Shown one piece after another: positions 16,463 through 25,510 of a DNA stretch of 64,000 nucleotides. The notes under the pieces were generated by a model, which had not been told where the DNA came from, did not search any database, and saw only the letters and a list, made by a program, of their open reading frames with translations. Positions within the stretch are counted from its first letter, which is position 1, and every line of letters starts with the position of its first letter. The translations under genes and the position numbers were made by a program. This DNA is from Butyrivibrio proteoclasticus P6B7 (lineage in GTDB: Bacteria; Bacillota; Clostridia; Lachnospirales; Lachnospiraceae): contig NZ_JHWL01000004.1 in assembly GCF_000622085.1 (NCBI RefSeq), positions 1 to 64,000 of the forward strand. The letters run 5' to 3'.

Positions 16463-18016
16463 ATGGTCATTGAATTAAAGGACAGGATTGATTCTGGCAA
16501 TGCTAAAGACGTTGAAGATTCCATATTATCTAAGCTTGAAGGCTATGAAGGTGATGACCTTGAACTTAATGCGTCTGCTCTTCAATATATTTCCAGTGCA
16601 GGACTTCGCATTATTCTTCATCTCAAGAAGCAGTATAAGGGTCTTAAGATCACAGGGGTAAGCTCTGAGGTCTATGAGATTCTTGATATGACTGGCTTTA
16701 CAGAGATGATGGATGTGGAGAAAGCCTACAGAGTCGTTTCTATTGAGGGCTGTGAGCAGATCGGAAGAGGTGCCAACGGCTCTATCTATCGTATTGACCA
16801 GGATAATGTTGTAAAGGTGTACAACAACCCTGATGCCCTTGACGATATCAAGCATGAGAGGGAGGTGGCCAGGATTGCCCTGGTTCTTGGTATTCCCACA
16901 GCGATTTCCTATGACGTGGTTAAGGTTGGTGACAGCTACGGTTCCGTGTTTGAGCTGTTAAATGCCAGATCTTTTTCCAAAATCCTGGCAACAGAGCCGG
17001 ATAAACTGGACTGGTGCGTGGAAGAGTACGTTAAAATGCTTAAAAAGATTCACAGTACCCTGGTTCCTAAGGGAAAGCTTCCTGATGCCAGAGAAACAGC
17101 CATTAACTGGGCTAAGTTCACGGCAGAGTACCTTCCAAAGGAAGAGGGAGCTAAGCTTATAAGGCTTATTGAGGCAATTCCTGTGGATGATCACATGATC
17201 CACGGTGATTATCATGTTAAGAATCTAGAGTTACAGAACGATGAAGTTCTTTTGATAGATATGGATACCCTTTCTGTGGGCCATCCAATCATTGAGCTGG
17301 CGTCAATATTCAACGCCATGGTGGGCTACTACGAGGTGGACCATGACGATATCGAAAAATTCCTTGGAATCAGCTATGATACCGGAATTACCTTCTGGAA
17401 GAAGTTCTTGGCAGCCTATTTTGGCACAGAGGATGAGAACAGGCTTAAGGACATTGAGGATAAGGCAAGAATCATCGGCTATACCAGAATGATCAGAAGG
17501 TCCATCAGAAGAAAGCTCAATGAGACAGAAAAGGGCAAGGCAGAGATAGATCTTTGGACAAAAGAGCTGACAGAGCTGGTGGATAAGACTGATTCCCTTA
17601 CATTTACCTGCAATGAGCTGGTGATTGAGGCAACTGTGGATAACCTTCCTTTGGTGCAGGACTTTGTACAGGATAAGCTAAGCACCGTTGACTGTCCTCC
17701 AAAGGCTTCCATGCAGATTGAGGTGGCGGTGGAAGAGATCTTTGTAAACATCGCAAACTACGCTTATAAGCCGGAGACGGGCATTGCTGTGGTACAGGTG
17801 GAGATATCAGATGATCCGGTCTGTGTATCCATAACCTTTATAGACCACGGAAAGCCTTATGATCCGCTGGCTAAGGAGGATCCGGATGTGACTCTTTCTG
17901 CTGAGGAGAGGGAAATCGGAGGTCTTGGAATCTTCATGACCAAGAAGACCATGGACGACGTGAATTACGAATACAAGGATGGAAGTAACATCTTAACGCT
18001 TAAAAAGAACATCTGA
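16463..18016 (+). CDS. STAS - phosphotransferase-kinase - RsbW-like HATPase fusion
   Basis: A 517-residue three-domain protein. Residues 1 to about 95 are a STAS anti-anti-sigma domain with the phosphoacceptor region YISSAGLRII. Residues about 100-375 are an aminoglycoside-phosphotransferase-type kinase: glycine loop IGRGANGSIY, lysine in VVKVY, catalytic HGDYHVKN and metal-binding DMDTL. Residues about 385-517 are an RsbW/SpoIIAB-like GHKL ATPase (VEEIFVNIANYAY, FIDHGKPYDP, GGLGIFMTK). Substrate-like and kinase-like halves of a partner switch are thus in one chain. The ATG at 16463 has GGATGGAGAG upstream. It begins a run of five same-strand genes. Confidence 0.85.
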   Translation: MVIELKDRIDSGNAKDVEDSILSKLEGYEGDDLELNASALQYISSAGLRIILHLKKQYKGLKITGVSSEVYEILDMTGFTEMMDVEKAYRVVSIEGCEQIGRGANGSIYRIDQDNVVKVYNNPDALDDIKHEREVARIALVLGIPTAISYDVVKVGDSYGSVFELLNARSFSKILATEPDKLDWCVEEYVKMLKKIHSTLVPKGKLPDARETAINWAKFTAEYLPKEEGAKLIRLIEAIPVDDHMIHGDYHVKNLELQNDEVLLIDMDTLSVGHPIIELASIFNAMVGYYEVDHDDIEKFLGISYDTGITFWKKFLAAYFGTEDENRLKDIEDKARIIGYTRMIRRSIRRKLNETEKGKAEIDLWTKELTELVDKTDSLTFTCNELVIEATVDNLPLVQDFVQDKLSTVDCPPKASMQIEVAVEEIFVNIANYAYKPETGIAVVQVEISDDPVCVSITFIDHGKPYDPLAKEDPDVTLSAEEREIGGLGIFMTKKTMDDVNYEYKDGSNILTLKKNI

Positions 18017-18064
18017 CTATAGTCTTTGAATAGCTTATTTAAAGAGCAAGGAGAGAAGATAATT

Positions 18065-19834
18065 ATGGATGCCAAGTCAAATGCTAAGATGATCCAGAGG
18101 ACCATGCTAAGGTTACTTCCTGTGCAGGTATTGTTTGCCATAATCGTTACGATAAATGGAATCGTATCTACTTACTTTGCCAGTAACTATGTGGGCGTAG
18201 ATGCCATGAGTGCTGTGGGTCTCTATGGTCCTATCAATATGCTGATCGGAGCTTGCAGTACGGTTCTTGTGGGAGGCGCAGCCTTTCTTGCTGGTAAGTA
18301 CGTAGGACAGAACGACCATGCCAAGGTAAAGAACATCTTTACTTTGGATATTGTGTTATCTGTGGCATTGTCTATTATCTTCACATTACTTCTTTTGGTG
18401 ATGGGAATCTTTAGTCTCACTTCTTTCTTTACAAGAGATGAGGTGATTCAGCCTATCTTTAACATCTACCTTATCGGTAACGCTGTGGGAATCCTTCCTT
18501 TTATCATCGGCAATCAGCTGACCATCTTTTTATCCATGGAGAATAAACAGAGACTTTCAGTTATTGCCAGCGTTGGATATATCGTAGCTAACCTGATCCT
18601 TAATGTTTTATTTGTTCAAAAACTCCACATGGAAGCTTTGGGACTGGCCCTTGCTTCTGCACTTGGTATGTGGGTGTTCTGCTTTATTGAAGCAATCTAC
18701 TTTATCCTTGGCAAGTCCTATTACAAATATGATTACAAATCCCTTGATCTTACTGAGTTTAAGAATATCGTAAGCTGCGGATTCCCTGGTGCTGAGACAA
18801 ATATCTATCAGACCCTAAGGGGAATTGCAGTTAACAAAATGCTGCTGGCCTTTGTGGGAAGCGCCGGCGTATCTGCCTTTGCGGCTGCCAATAACCTGAT
18901 GGGACTGTTCTGGGCTATTCCTGCGGGAATGATCGCAGTATCAAGACTTCTTATCAGCGTTGCCACTGGTGAAGAGGACAGGCAGACTCTGATCGATGTA
19001 ATGAGAACAATGTTCTACAGATATATTCCTATAATGATGGTATTTGTTGTGGGCATCATTGCCTGTGCAGAACCATTTACAAAGCTCTTTTTCAAGGATC
19101 CTTCAGCACCTGTATATGGCTACACCGTTATGGGATTTAGGATTCTTCCGCTTTGCATGTGCTTTTCTATTCTGTGTATGCACTATGTATGCTATGCCCA
19201 CGCTTTGGAGAAGCACGTTATTCTCCACATTATGACTGCTCTTGATGGCGTTATCTGCGTGGTTGCATTTACAGCTCTTTTGATAAAGCCTCTTGGAATG
19301 GCCTCTGTATACATCGCTAATGTATTAAACGGAGTGGTTGTCACACTTACCTTTGTGATCTATTCCATAACCCAGATAAAGAGAATTCCTCGCAATATGG
19401 CGGATGTCATGGCTATGCCTGATGACTTCGGAGCCTCTGATGATGAGAGAATGGACATTTCCGTTAAGAGCATCGAAGAGGTTACCAGCGTGGCTGAGCA
19501 GGTTCAGGAGTTCTGTAAAAAGAGAGGTGTGGATAAGAGAAGGTCTTATCTGGCGGGACTTTCCATGGAGGAAATGGCTGGAAATATCGTAGAGCACGGC
19601 TTTACCAAGGATAAAAAGACCCATTCTGTGGATATCCGCGTGGTCCACAAGGACGATGACGTTATTCTGCGACTTAAGGATGACTGCGTGCCATTTGACC
19701 CTCGCGAGAGACAGAAGATCACAGAAAATGATGATCCTACAAAGAACATGGGTATCCGTATGATCTTCAAGGTGGCCAGTGATGTGCAGTATCAGAATAT
19801 TCTGGGACTTAACTTCCTTACTATTAAGGTTTGA
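18065..19834 (+). CDS. MATE transporter fused to RsbW-like HATPase
   Basis: A 589-residue fusion. Residues about 1-450 form a MATE/MOP-family transporter with about 12 membrane helices. Residues about 460-589 form a cytoplasmic RsbW/SpoIIAB-like GHKL ATPase: N-box SMEEMAGNIVEHGF, G1-like LRLKDDCVPFDP, G2-like KNMGIRMIF. MATE proteins normally end after the twelfth helix near residue 450. The start at 18065 follows AAGGAGAGAAG. An upstream in-frame ATG (18026) has no site. It lies 48 bases after the STAS-kinase-ATPase gene and before the PP2C gene, so transport or ligand state may be coupled to phosphorylation of STAS partners. The coupling is inference. Confidence 0.87.
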   Translation: MDAKSNAKMIQRTMLRLLPVQVLFAIIVTINGIVSTYFASNYVGVDAMSAVGLYGPINMLIGACSTVLVGGAAFLAGKYVGQNDHAKVKNIFTLDIVLSVALSIIFTLLLLVMGIFSLTSFFTRDEVIQPIFNIYLIGNAVGILPFIIGNQLTIFLSMENKQRLSVIASVGYIVANLILNVLFVQKLHMEALGLALASALGMWVFCFIEAIYFILGKSYYKYDYKSLDLTEFKNIVSCGFPGAETNIYQTLRGIAVNKMLLAFVGSAGVSAFAAANNLMGLFWAIPAGMIAVSRLLISVATGEEDRQTLIDVMRTMFYRYIPIMMVFVVGIIACAEPFTKLFFKDPSAPVYGYTVMGFRILPLCMCFSILCMHYVCYAHALEKHVILHIMTALDGVICVVAFTALLIKPLGMASVYIANVLNGVVVTLTFVIYSITQIKRIPRNMADVMAMPDDFGASDDERMDISVKSIEEVTSVAEQVQEFCKKRGVDKRRSYLAGLSMEEMAGNIVEHGFTKDKKTHSVDIRVVHKDDDVILRLKDDCVPFDPRERQKITENDDPTKNMGIRMIFKVASDVQYQNILGLNFLTIKV

Positions 19835-19869
19835 TGCGGAATCTATAATGAATCTATTTGGAGAGTTTC

Positions 19870-21423
19870 ATGAGTTTTATTACTAAGAGACAAAAGAATA
19901 CGGCGATTATTGCCACAGTAGTATATTTGTTTCTGATTCTTATTGCAGCGCAGCTTCTGTACATTAGGGGGCTTGACCAGCTTAAGCCCATCTATGTGTT
20001 TAATATAAGCGGCGATATATTTGCCATGCTTGCAGGATATGTGCTGTTTATCTGTTGTATCATCGATGTTCAGAAGACAGGTTCTAACCTTAAGTGGCTG
20101 TTATATCTTTTGAATGCCGCATTCCTTGGGACCTTCTGCGACGCGGTGGCTTGGCTTGTGGACGGCGTTGAGAAATACATCTGGCTCAATGTCCTTGATA
20201 ACACGCTCTATTATATGTGTGCTCCTTTTGAGGCTTTCTTTTTCTGGAATTATGCCAAGACCTTCTTAGAAGTGGATAAAAAGAGCATAAAGCTTGCGGA
20301 TATTGGTTTTAAAGTGGGACTTGCCATAGCTCTTTTCATGAGAGTCACAAATCTCTTTACAGGAGTTTACTTTACTGTATCTGCAGAGGGCATCTATTCA
20401 AGAAGTCAGTACTATGGAGTGTCCATGATCTATGCCTTTGGTGGCATGATCGTGACCCTTGTCATGATCATCTTAGAGAGAAAGCATCTTCAGGTTTATC
20501 AGGTGGTTACCTTCTTTATGTACGGCATTGCGCCACTGGTGGTATCTGCGCTGACCCTGCCAATATATGGAATTTCTGTTATTTCCGGAGTTGTGATGCT
20601 TGTAATCCTTCTTATGTACTGCGTTCTTAATGTTATGCAGGGAAGAGAGAAGGCAGCAGCAGAAAGAGATATGACCCTGGCTAAGGGCATTCAGGAAAAT
20701 GTTCTTCCAAGGATCTTTCCGCCTTTCCCTGAGAGAAAGGAATTTGACCTCTATGCTTCAATGACCGCAGCCAGAGAGGTTGGCGGAGATTTCTATGATT
20801 TTTATCTTATTGATGATGACCACATAGCCCTTACTATCGCTGATGTATCCGGAAAGGGTGTGCCGGCAGCTCTTTTCATGATGATAGCCAAGACTATTCT
20901 TAAGAACCAGACTCTGGCGGATGATGGAGAAAAGCCAGGACTTATCCTTGAAAAGGTTAATGACCAGCTCTGCGATGGCAACATGCTTGAGATGTTTGTG
21001 ACGGTGTGGCTTGGAGTTCTGACAATATCCACAGGAAGCCTTGCCTATGCCAATGCAGGACATGAGTACCCCATCATTCGCAGAAGAGGCGGCAAGTTTG
21101 TTGTGGATAAGGAAAAGCATTCACCGCCTCTTGCCACCATGGAGGGCCTTCATTTCAGAGAGGGAGAGATGACTCTTAATCCCGGCGACTGCCTTTATCT
21201 TTACACAGACGGCGTAACTGAGGCCATGAACATGGACAAGAAGCTGTTCGGAGAGGACAGGCTGGTTGATGCCCTTAATATTGAACCAAATGCTTCTGCC
21301 AGGAAGCTTGATGACAATATAAGAAAAGAGATATCGTCCTTTGTTAAGGATGCACCGCAGTTTGACGATATCACCATGCTTACCTTCAGGTATTTTGGAG
21401 AATTTGGGAAGTCAGACAACTGA
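19870..21423 (+). CDS. Membrane PP2C (SpoIIE/RsbU-type) phosphatase
   Basis: A 517-residue protein. The N-terminal ~250 residues carry about seven hydrophobic segments. From about residue 265 it has a SpoIIE/RsbU phosphatase domain with the metal-binding aspartates in REVGGDFYDFY, IADVSGKGVPAALFM, YTDGVTEAMN and QFDDITML. Such phosphatases dephosphorylate STAS anti-anti-sigma proteins and so reset a partner switch. ATG at 19870 is preferred over TTG at 19858 and has GGAG upstream. Neighbours on both sides supply possible kinase (RsbW-like) and substrate (STAS) partners. Confidence 0.88.
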   Translation: MSFITKRQKNTAIIATVVYLFLILIAAQLLYIRGLDQLKPIYVFNISGDIFAMLAGYVLFICCIIDVQKTGSNLKWLLYLLNAAFLGTFCDAVAWLVDGVEKYIWLNVLDNTLYYMCAPFEAFFFWNYAKTFLEVDKKSIKLADIGFKVGLAIALFMRVTNLFTGVYFTVSAEGIYSRSQYYGVSMIYAFGGMIVTLVMIILERKHLQVYQVVTFFMYGIAPLVVSALTLPIYGISVISGVVMLVILLMYCVLNVMQGREKAAAERDMTLAKGIQENVLPRIFPPFPERKEFDLYASMTAAREVGGDFYDFYLIDDDHIALTIADVSGKGVPAALFMMIAKTILKNQTLADDGEKPGLILEKVNDQLCDGNMLEMFVTVWLGVLTISTGSLAYANAGHEYPIIRRRGGKFVVDKEKHSPPLATMEGLHFREGEMTLNPGDCLYLYTDGVTEAMNMDKKLFGEDRLVDALNIEPNASARKLDDNIRKEISSFVKDAPQFDDITMLTFRYFGEFGKSDN

Positions 21424-21448
21424 TGTGAGGTTAAGAGGAGGGAAACAC

Positions 21449-21748
21449 ATGTTGAATATTAACAAAGAGATCACAGGAGAAAAGACAGTATTTGCGCTGG
21501 AGGGAAGACTTGATACAGTGACTGCTCCTGAGCTTGAGAAGAGCATCATGGATTCCTTGGAGGGCGTAAAAGAGCTGTTGTTTGATTTTTCAGAGCTTTC
21601 ATATATTTCTTCTGCAGGACTTCGTGTTCTTCTTGCGGCTCAGAAAGCTATGTCTAAGCAGGGTGAGATGAAGATTACCGGCGTCAGTGATACTATAAAG
21701 GAGATTTTCGAGGTAACAGGATTCCTTGATATTCTTACAATAGTATAA
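21449..21748 (+). CDS. STAS anti-anti-sigma factor-like protein
   Basis: A 99-residue single-domain STAS protein (LNINKEITGEKTVFALEG, phosphoacceptor serine in YISSAGLRVLL, ending in the usual TGFLDILTIV helix-strand). Family members are phosphorylated by RsbW/SpoIIAB kinases and dephosphorylated by SpoIIE/RsbU phosphatases. Its acceptor motif is nearly identical to that in the STAS domain at the start of 16463-18016. GAGGAGGG lies just before the ATG, 25 bases after the phosphatase stop. No sigma factor gene lies nearby, so the output target is unknown. Confidence 0.88.
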   Translation: MLNINKEITGEKTVFALEGRLDTVTAPELEKSIMDSLEGVKELLFDFSELSYISSAGLRVLLAAQKAMSKQGEMKITGVSDTIKEIFEVTGFLDILTIV

Positions 21749-21765
21749 AAGGAGCAGATCAGTTA

Positions 21766-22626
21766 ATGACAGAAGGTATCAGGAAATTTGATTTTCACAT
21801 GCATACAACCGTTTCAGACGGAACGGATACGCCGGCTGAGATTCTTGATAAGGTGGTGGAGAAGGGCATAGATCTTTTTGCTGTCACAGATCATGATGCC
21901 ATTAAGGGGTGTAAGGAGTTAAAAGAGCTTGTGTCTTCCAGGGACGTAAGGTTCGTGTGCGGCGCTGAGTTTTCCTGCAAGGATGAGGGCGGCAAATACC
22001 ATATCCTGGGCTACAACTATGATCCAGACAGCGATGCAATTGTATCCCTTGTGGAAAAGGGCCATAAACTAAGACTTCACAAGCTTGATAACAGGCTGGC
22101 TTTTCTTAAGTCTGAGTTTGGTTTTGAGTTTCCTAAAGAGGATATTGATTATCTGTACGGTCTTGATAATCCAGGAAAGCCCCATATTGGAAATACTATG
22201 GTAAAGCTTGGATTTGCGCCATCTAAGGAAGTGGCCATTAAGGAGTTTATCAACAAGAAGCGCTTTGCCACGGAGTATCTGACTCCAGGAGAAGCTATCG
22301 AGGCTATAAAGGCAGCAGGTGGTATTCCGGTTCTGGCGCACCCATGCTACGGTAGCGGTGATCAGCTGATTCTTGGATTTGACCTGGCTTCCAGAGTTCA
22401 GTTCCTGATGGACATGGGGCTTCAGGGACTGGAGGCTCATTATTCCGGCTTTGCACCTAAGCTTACTGCCAGCGTGATTTCTTTGGCAAAAGAGAATAAT
22501 CTGTACATTACCGCAGGCTCCGACTATCACGGAAAGAATAAGATGGTGGAGCTTGGAGATGTGGGGGCTATTAACTATGATGAGCTTGAGCCTGAGCTAG
22601 TGAGATTTATAGAAGCAGTTGTGTGA
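21766..22626 (+). CDS. PHP-domain metal-dependent phosphoesterase
   Basis: A 286-residue PHP-superfamily hydrolase (TrpH/RnaAM-like). Metal-site segments are visible: DFHMHTTVSDGTDTP, FAVTDHDAIKG, GAEFSC, VLAHPCY and the final AGSDYHGKN. Family members act on 3',5'-nucleoside bisphosphates or on the 5' end of RNAs. The substrate here is not fixed by sequence. It follows the STAS gene by 17 bases with GGAG before the ATG and ends the gene run at a shared terminator. Confidence 0.85.
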   Translation: MTEGIRKFDFHMHTTVSDGTDTPAEILDKVVEKGIDLFAVTDHDAIKGCKELKELVSSRDVRFVCGAEFSCKDEGGKYHILGYNYDPDSDAIVSLVEKGHKLRLHKLDNRLAFLKSEFGFEFPKEDIDYLYGLDNPGKPHIGNTMVKLGFAPSKEVAIKEFINKKRFATEYLTPGEAIEAIKAAGGIPVLAHPCYGSGDQLILGFDLASRVQFLMDMGLQGLEAHYSGFAPKLTASVISLAKENNLYITAGSDYHGKNKMVELGDVGAINYDELEPELVRFIEAVV

Positions 22627-22687
22627 GGATTATTAGATAATTGAGATACATTGATAAATGAATTAGATTAGTGATATGAAAAACACG

Positions 22688-22722
22688 AAACCTCCCTGGT
22701 TCCAAGGAACTCGGGAGGTTTC
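22688..22722. terminator. Bidirectional terminator
   Basis: AAACCTCCC-TGGTTCC pairs with GGAACTCGGGAGGTTT around AAG. It has A/T-rich flanks on both sides and lies between the convergent ends of the PHP gene and the surface-protein gene. Confidence 0.8.
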
Positions 22723-22759
22723 TATGTGTCTATAAAAATTTGGATTATAGCAAATTAAA

Positions 22760-24364
22760 TTATTTGTTGAAAACGGAGTTGAGGTAAAGGAATCCGCAAT
22801 ATCCGTTCTCATCAAGAAGACTCATTACATCGTAGCCAGCTGGAACAGTAACTGATACTTTCTCGTTGGCAACAGGGAAGATAACGTTAAGCTCAACGTC
22901 TGGGCGTGATGCAAGTGCTTCCATCATTTCCTTGTCGATGCAGTATGAAACAGATGTCTCAAGTCTTACAAGTGCATTTTCTGGAGCGTTCTTGATTGTG
23001 TCGATGAATGCTCTCTTATACTGAAGTGCTGTAAGGTTTCCGCTAGCTTTTACTGTTGCAACAGGTCTTACAACGCTTTCTGCTGTTTCGCCGCCACGAA
23101 CTGCGCCAAGAACCTCTGGAAGGTTGCCATCTGCAACTGAGAAGATAGCAAAGAGTGCTGGAGCTTCTTCCTGTGACTCTTCGTGTGTCTCTGAAGAACC
23201 ACCGTTATTTGCTGGAGCAGAAGTAGTTGTAGCAACTGGAGTAGCAACCTGAACAAGTCTTGCTACAAGTGTGATTCCACCATTGTTGTTTGTAAGTCTG
23301 ATGCTGTAAACACCGCCGCCAAGATCAACCATCTCCACGTTGTCACCAGCTGAAAGCTCATAGCCATTCTCAACAGCTACCTTAAATGCCTTGTTAAGAG
23401 TAGTCGTGAGAAGTGTTTCTTTCTGTTCGTTCTTTGTTGCTGTCTGGTTAGCAACATCTGCTGAGATAGACTCAACCTTTGTTACTGTTGTGTGGTTAAG
23501 ACCATAAACCTCTCTGATTCCAGCAGAAGTTGTGTTCTTAACGATATACTGAACGTGCTCCTCAAGGTACTTGGTTACCTCTTCTGTGTTACCTGCAACT
23601 GCAGTAGGAGCATCAATCTCATAAACTACGATAGTAGGGATGTTGCAGTTTATAAGCTCGTCATTTTTCTTTTCAACATAAACACCCTTATCATTTGCTT
23701 TGATTGTGCCTTCAACTACAACGATGTTCTTGTTATCACCTGTGTTTGAATCACATGTGCATGGGTTAGCGCTGCAAGTTGTGCATGCGCACTTTGTCTC
23801 ACCGTTGAGGTCAGTAACTACTACAGTGACACCATCGTCAGCACCAGTAACATTTCCTTCAACTATAACTGTTGATGAGCCATCTGTGTAGATTCCATCA
23901 ACTCCGCTGGTCTGATCAACATTAGCGCCGCCAGTTACGTCACCATCTACAATCATATAACTGTCTTCTGTAACATATAGGCCAGAACCTGTTCTTCCTG
24001 TTACATTTCCGTCTACTACTACTGTGCCATCATTTACAGAAACAGCGCCTCTGCCACCTTCTGCATTGCCAGTAATTTCAACTGTTCCATTTGTATGAGC
24101 ACAGGTTGCGCGCCACTCGTCGCTTTCGTTTGTTGCGTTACCATTTTCAACGACTACAGTTCCTTCGCCTTCAGCATATACTGCTGACCACTGGCTGGAA
24201 TTGTTTGTTACATCGCCTGTGTTTACAACTACTTCACCTGAATTCTTCTCCCAAGTGTTTTCAGGTGCTTGTGTATCCTCAGCGCATACAGTCATTGCTG
24301 GAGTAAGCGCAAGTGACATAGCAATTACTACAGCTGTAAGATTTATAAGTTTCTTATTGTACAT
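22760..24364 (-). CDS. Secreted beta-solenoid-like repeat protein
   Basis: A 534-residue exported protein with a clear signal peptide (MYNKKLINLTAVVIAMSLAL, then A-rich to CAED). The first ~200 residues are short repeats of the form GTVVVENGN / STVIVEGNVTG, typical of a right-handed beta-solenoid. A cysteine-rich insert (about residues 188-205, CACTTCSANPCTC) interrupts them. The C-terminal half has a lower-complexity linker (ATTTSAPANNGGSSETHEES) and a small globular region. No membrane anchor or sortase motif is seen at the end. The start follows GGAGG. Function is unknown. A surface adhesin or cell-wall role is possible. Confidence 0.75.
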   Translation of the reverse strand: MYNKKLINLTAVVIAMSLALTPAMTVCAEDTQAPENTWEKNSGEVVVNTGDVTNNSSQWSAVYAEGEGTVVVENGNATNESDEWRATCAHTNGTVEITGNAEGGRGAVSVNDGTVVVDGNVTGRTGSGLYVTEDSYMIVDGDVTGGANVDQTSGVDGIYTDGSSTVIVEGNVTGADDGVTVVVTDLNGETKCACTTCSANPCTCDSNTGDNKNIVVVEGTIKANDKGVYVEKKNDELINCNIPTIVVYEIDAPTAVAGNTEEVTKYLEEHVQYIVKNTTSAGIREVYGLNHTTVTKVESISADVANQTATKNEQKETLLTTTLNKAFKVAVENGYELSAGDNVEMVDLGGGVYSIRLTNNNGGITLVARLVQVATPVATTTSAPANNGGSSETHEESQEEAPALFAIFSVADGNLPEVLGAVRGGETAESVVRPVATVKASGNLTALQYKRAFIDTIKNAPENALVRLETSVSYCIDKEMMEALASRPDVELNVIFPVANEKVSVTVPAGYDVMSLLDENGYCGFLYLNSVFNK

Positions 24365-24529
24365 TTTTTCATTTCCTCCATCTAAAAAAATCCCCGAGTT
24401 AAAAAAATAACACAAAGATAATTTTATTTCAAGATTAATTTATTTATCTGAAATAAAGAATCGGAGAATGCTTAAAATTCGCGGCCTGGCAGATGGGGAT
24501 AGTGCGAAAATGCTGATGAAACTTGAGTT

Positions 24530-24991
24530 TTACTTATTGATGATTCTCTGAATCAGCTGATCATATTCAGGATGGATAGTGGCCATAAGATTGTCGCTGG
24601 AGTATGACATGGGAGAATGGCTTGGGAAGACGTAGATTAATTGATGGATATATACAAGAATAGTCATGATGATTACTGTTAGAAAGAGATATCTGAAGCT
24701 TTTAGTATGCTTCTGATTTAAGAAATATCTTTTTACAATAAAAACAAATATAGCTGCAAGCCACAGTGGATATGCGGGATTATATGAAAGGGCTGCCACT
24801 GGATGCATGGAAAAGCACGCTAAAAAGGCTCTGGTAAGTCCGCAGGCTGGGCATGGAAAACCAGTCAGAAGAACCACAGGGCACACGTGATGGAAGATAA
24901 GATGCAAAGACAGAATTATTACTGATAGTGCCATGATGGGAATTCTGTTTGCGTAGATGTCGTTGTAGATGCGCTTTAGTACTAGTTTCAT
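24530..24991 (-). CDS. DUF2752 membrane protein
   Basis: A 153-residue protein of the DUF2752 family. The family signature FPCPACGLTRAFLACF sits after the first hydrophobic segment. Three or four membrane helices are predicted by hydrophobicity. The start at 24991 gives the usual length and has a weak GAGG upstream. An alternative start 66 bases upstream adds an unlikely N-terminus. The downstream neighbour of the preceding gene is separated by a terminator, so it may have its own promoter. Function is not known. A second family member is at 58057-58467. Confidence 0.75.
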   Translation of the reverse strand: MKLVLKRIYNDIYANRIPIMALSVIILSLHLIFHHVCPVVLLTGFPCPACGLTRAFLACFSMHPVAALSYNPAYPLWLAAIFVFIVKRYFLNQKHTKSFRYLFLTVIIMTILVYIHQLIYVFPSHSPMSYSSDNLMATIHPEYDQLIQRIINK

Positions 24992-25034
24992 GGTTTGGGC
25001 CTCATATAGAAAACGAGAAACATTTTTAGAGAAA

Positions 25035-25075
25035 TAAAAAACACCTGATAAAGCCATTGCAGGCTTTACCAGGTG
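25035..25075 (-). terminator. Terminator for the small QPVYNQ-rich membrane protein
   Basis: On the minus strand CACCTGGTAAAGCC pairs with GGCTTTATCAGGTG and is followed by TTTTTT. Confidence 0.85.
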
Positions 25076-25083
25076 AATTTTAA

Positions 25084-25419
25084 TTAATAGCTATTCATTG
25101 AAGCCAGGATTGCTGCGCCTGCCAGAGCATAAACGATGATCATCAGAACGATAGCAATTGCAAGCCATATAAGCTGAGCCTTGGCCCAGTTGGATTTTGA
25201 CTTAGGAGTGTTGCTTCCAAATGCCCAGACAAATAGAAGGATGATACCTACACATGGAAGGCCTATTAAAAAGAGAGATAGAACCCAATCGCCTACAGAT
25301 ACAGGCTGATCAAGCGGCGGCTGTGCGTAAACAGGCTGTTGGTTATATACAGGCTGCTGATTATACACAGGCTGCTGGTTATTTACTGGTTCCTGATTAG
25401 GTGTGTTGTTAGTATCCAT
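25084..25419 (-). CDS. Small two-helix membrane protein with QPVYNQ repeats
   Basis: A 111-residue protein. Residues 10-35 are repeats of QQPVYNQ, a flexible proline/tyrosine-rich cytoplasmic tail. Two hydrophobic segments follow (about 48-68 and 85-108) with a basic linker (PKSKSNW). The layout is like CD225/DUF4190-type small membrane proteins. AAGGAGG precedes the ATG. No function can be assigned. It lies next to a DUF2752 gene, a pairing that recurs near 58 kb with a different small membrane protein. Confidence 0.7.
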   Translation of the reverse strand: MDTNNTPNQEPVNNQQPVYNQQPVYNQQPVYAQPPLDQPVSVGDWVLSLFLIGLPCVGIILLFVWAFGSNTPKSKSNWAKAQLIWLAIAIVLMIIVYALAGAAILASMNSY

Positions 25420-25510
25420 TTAATAACCTCCTTAGAATATGAATATAAAGAGATTATATCATTAATAAGTACATATATAAACGCAATTAAGGATATTACT
25501 AAAAGCAAAT

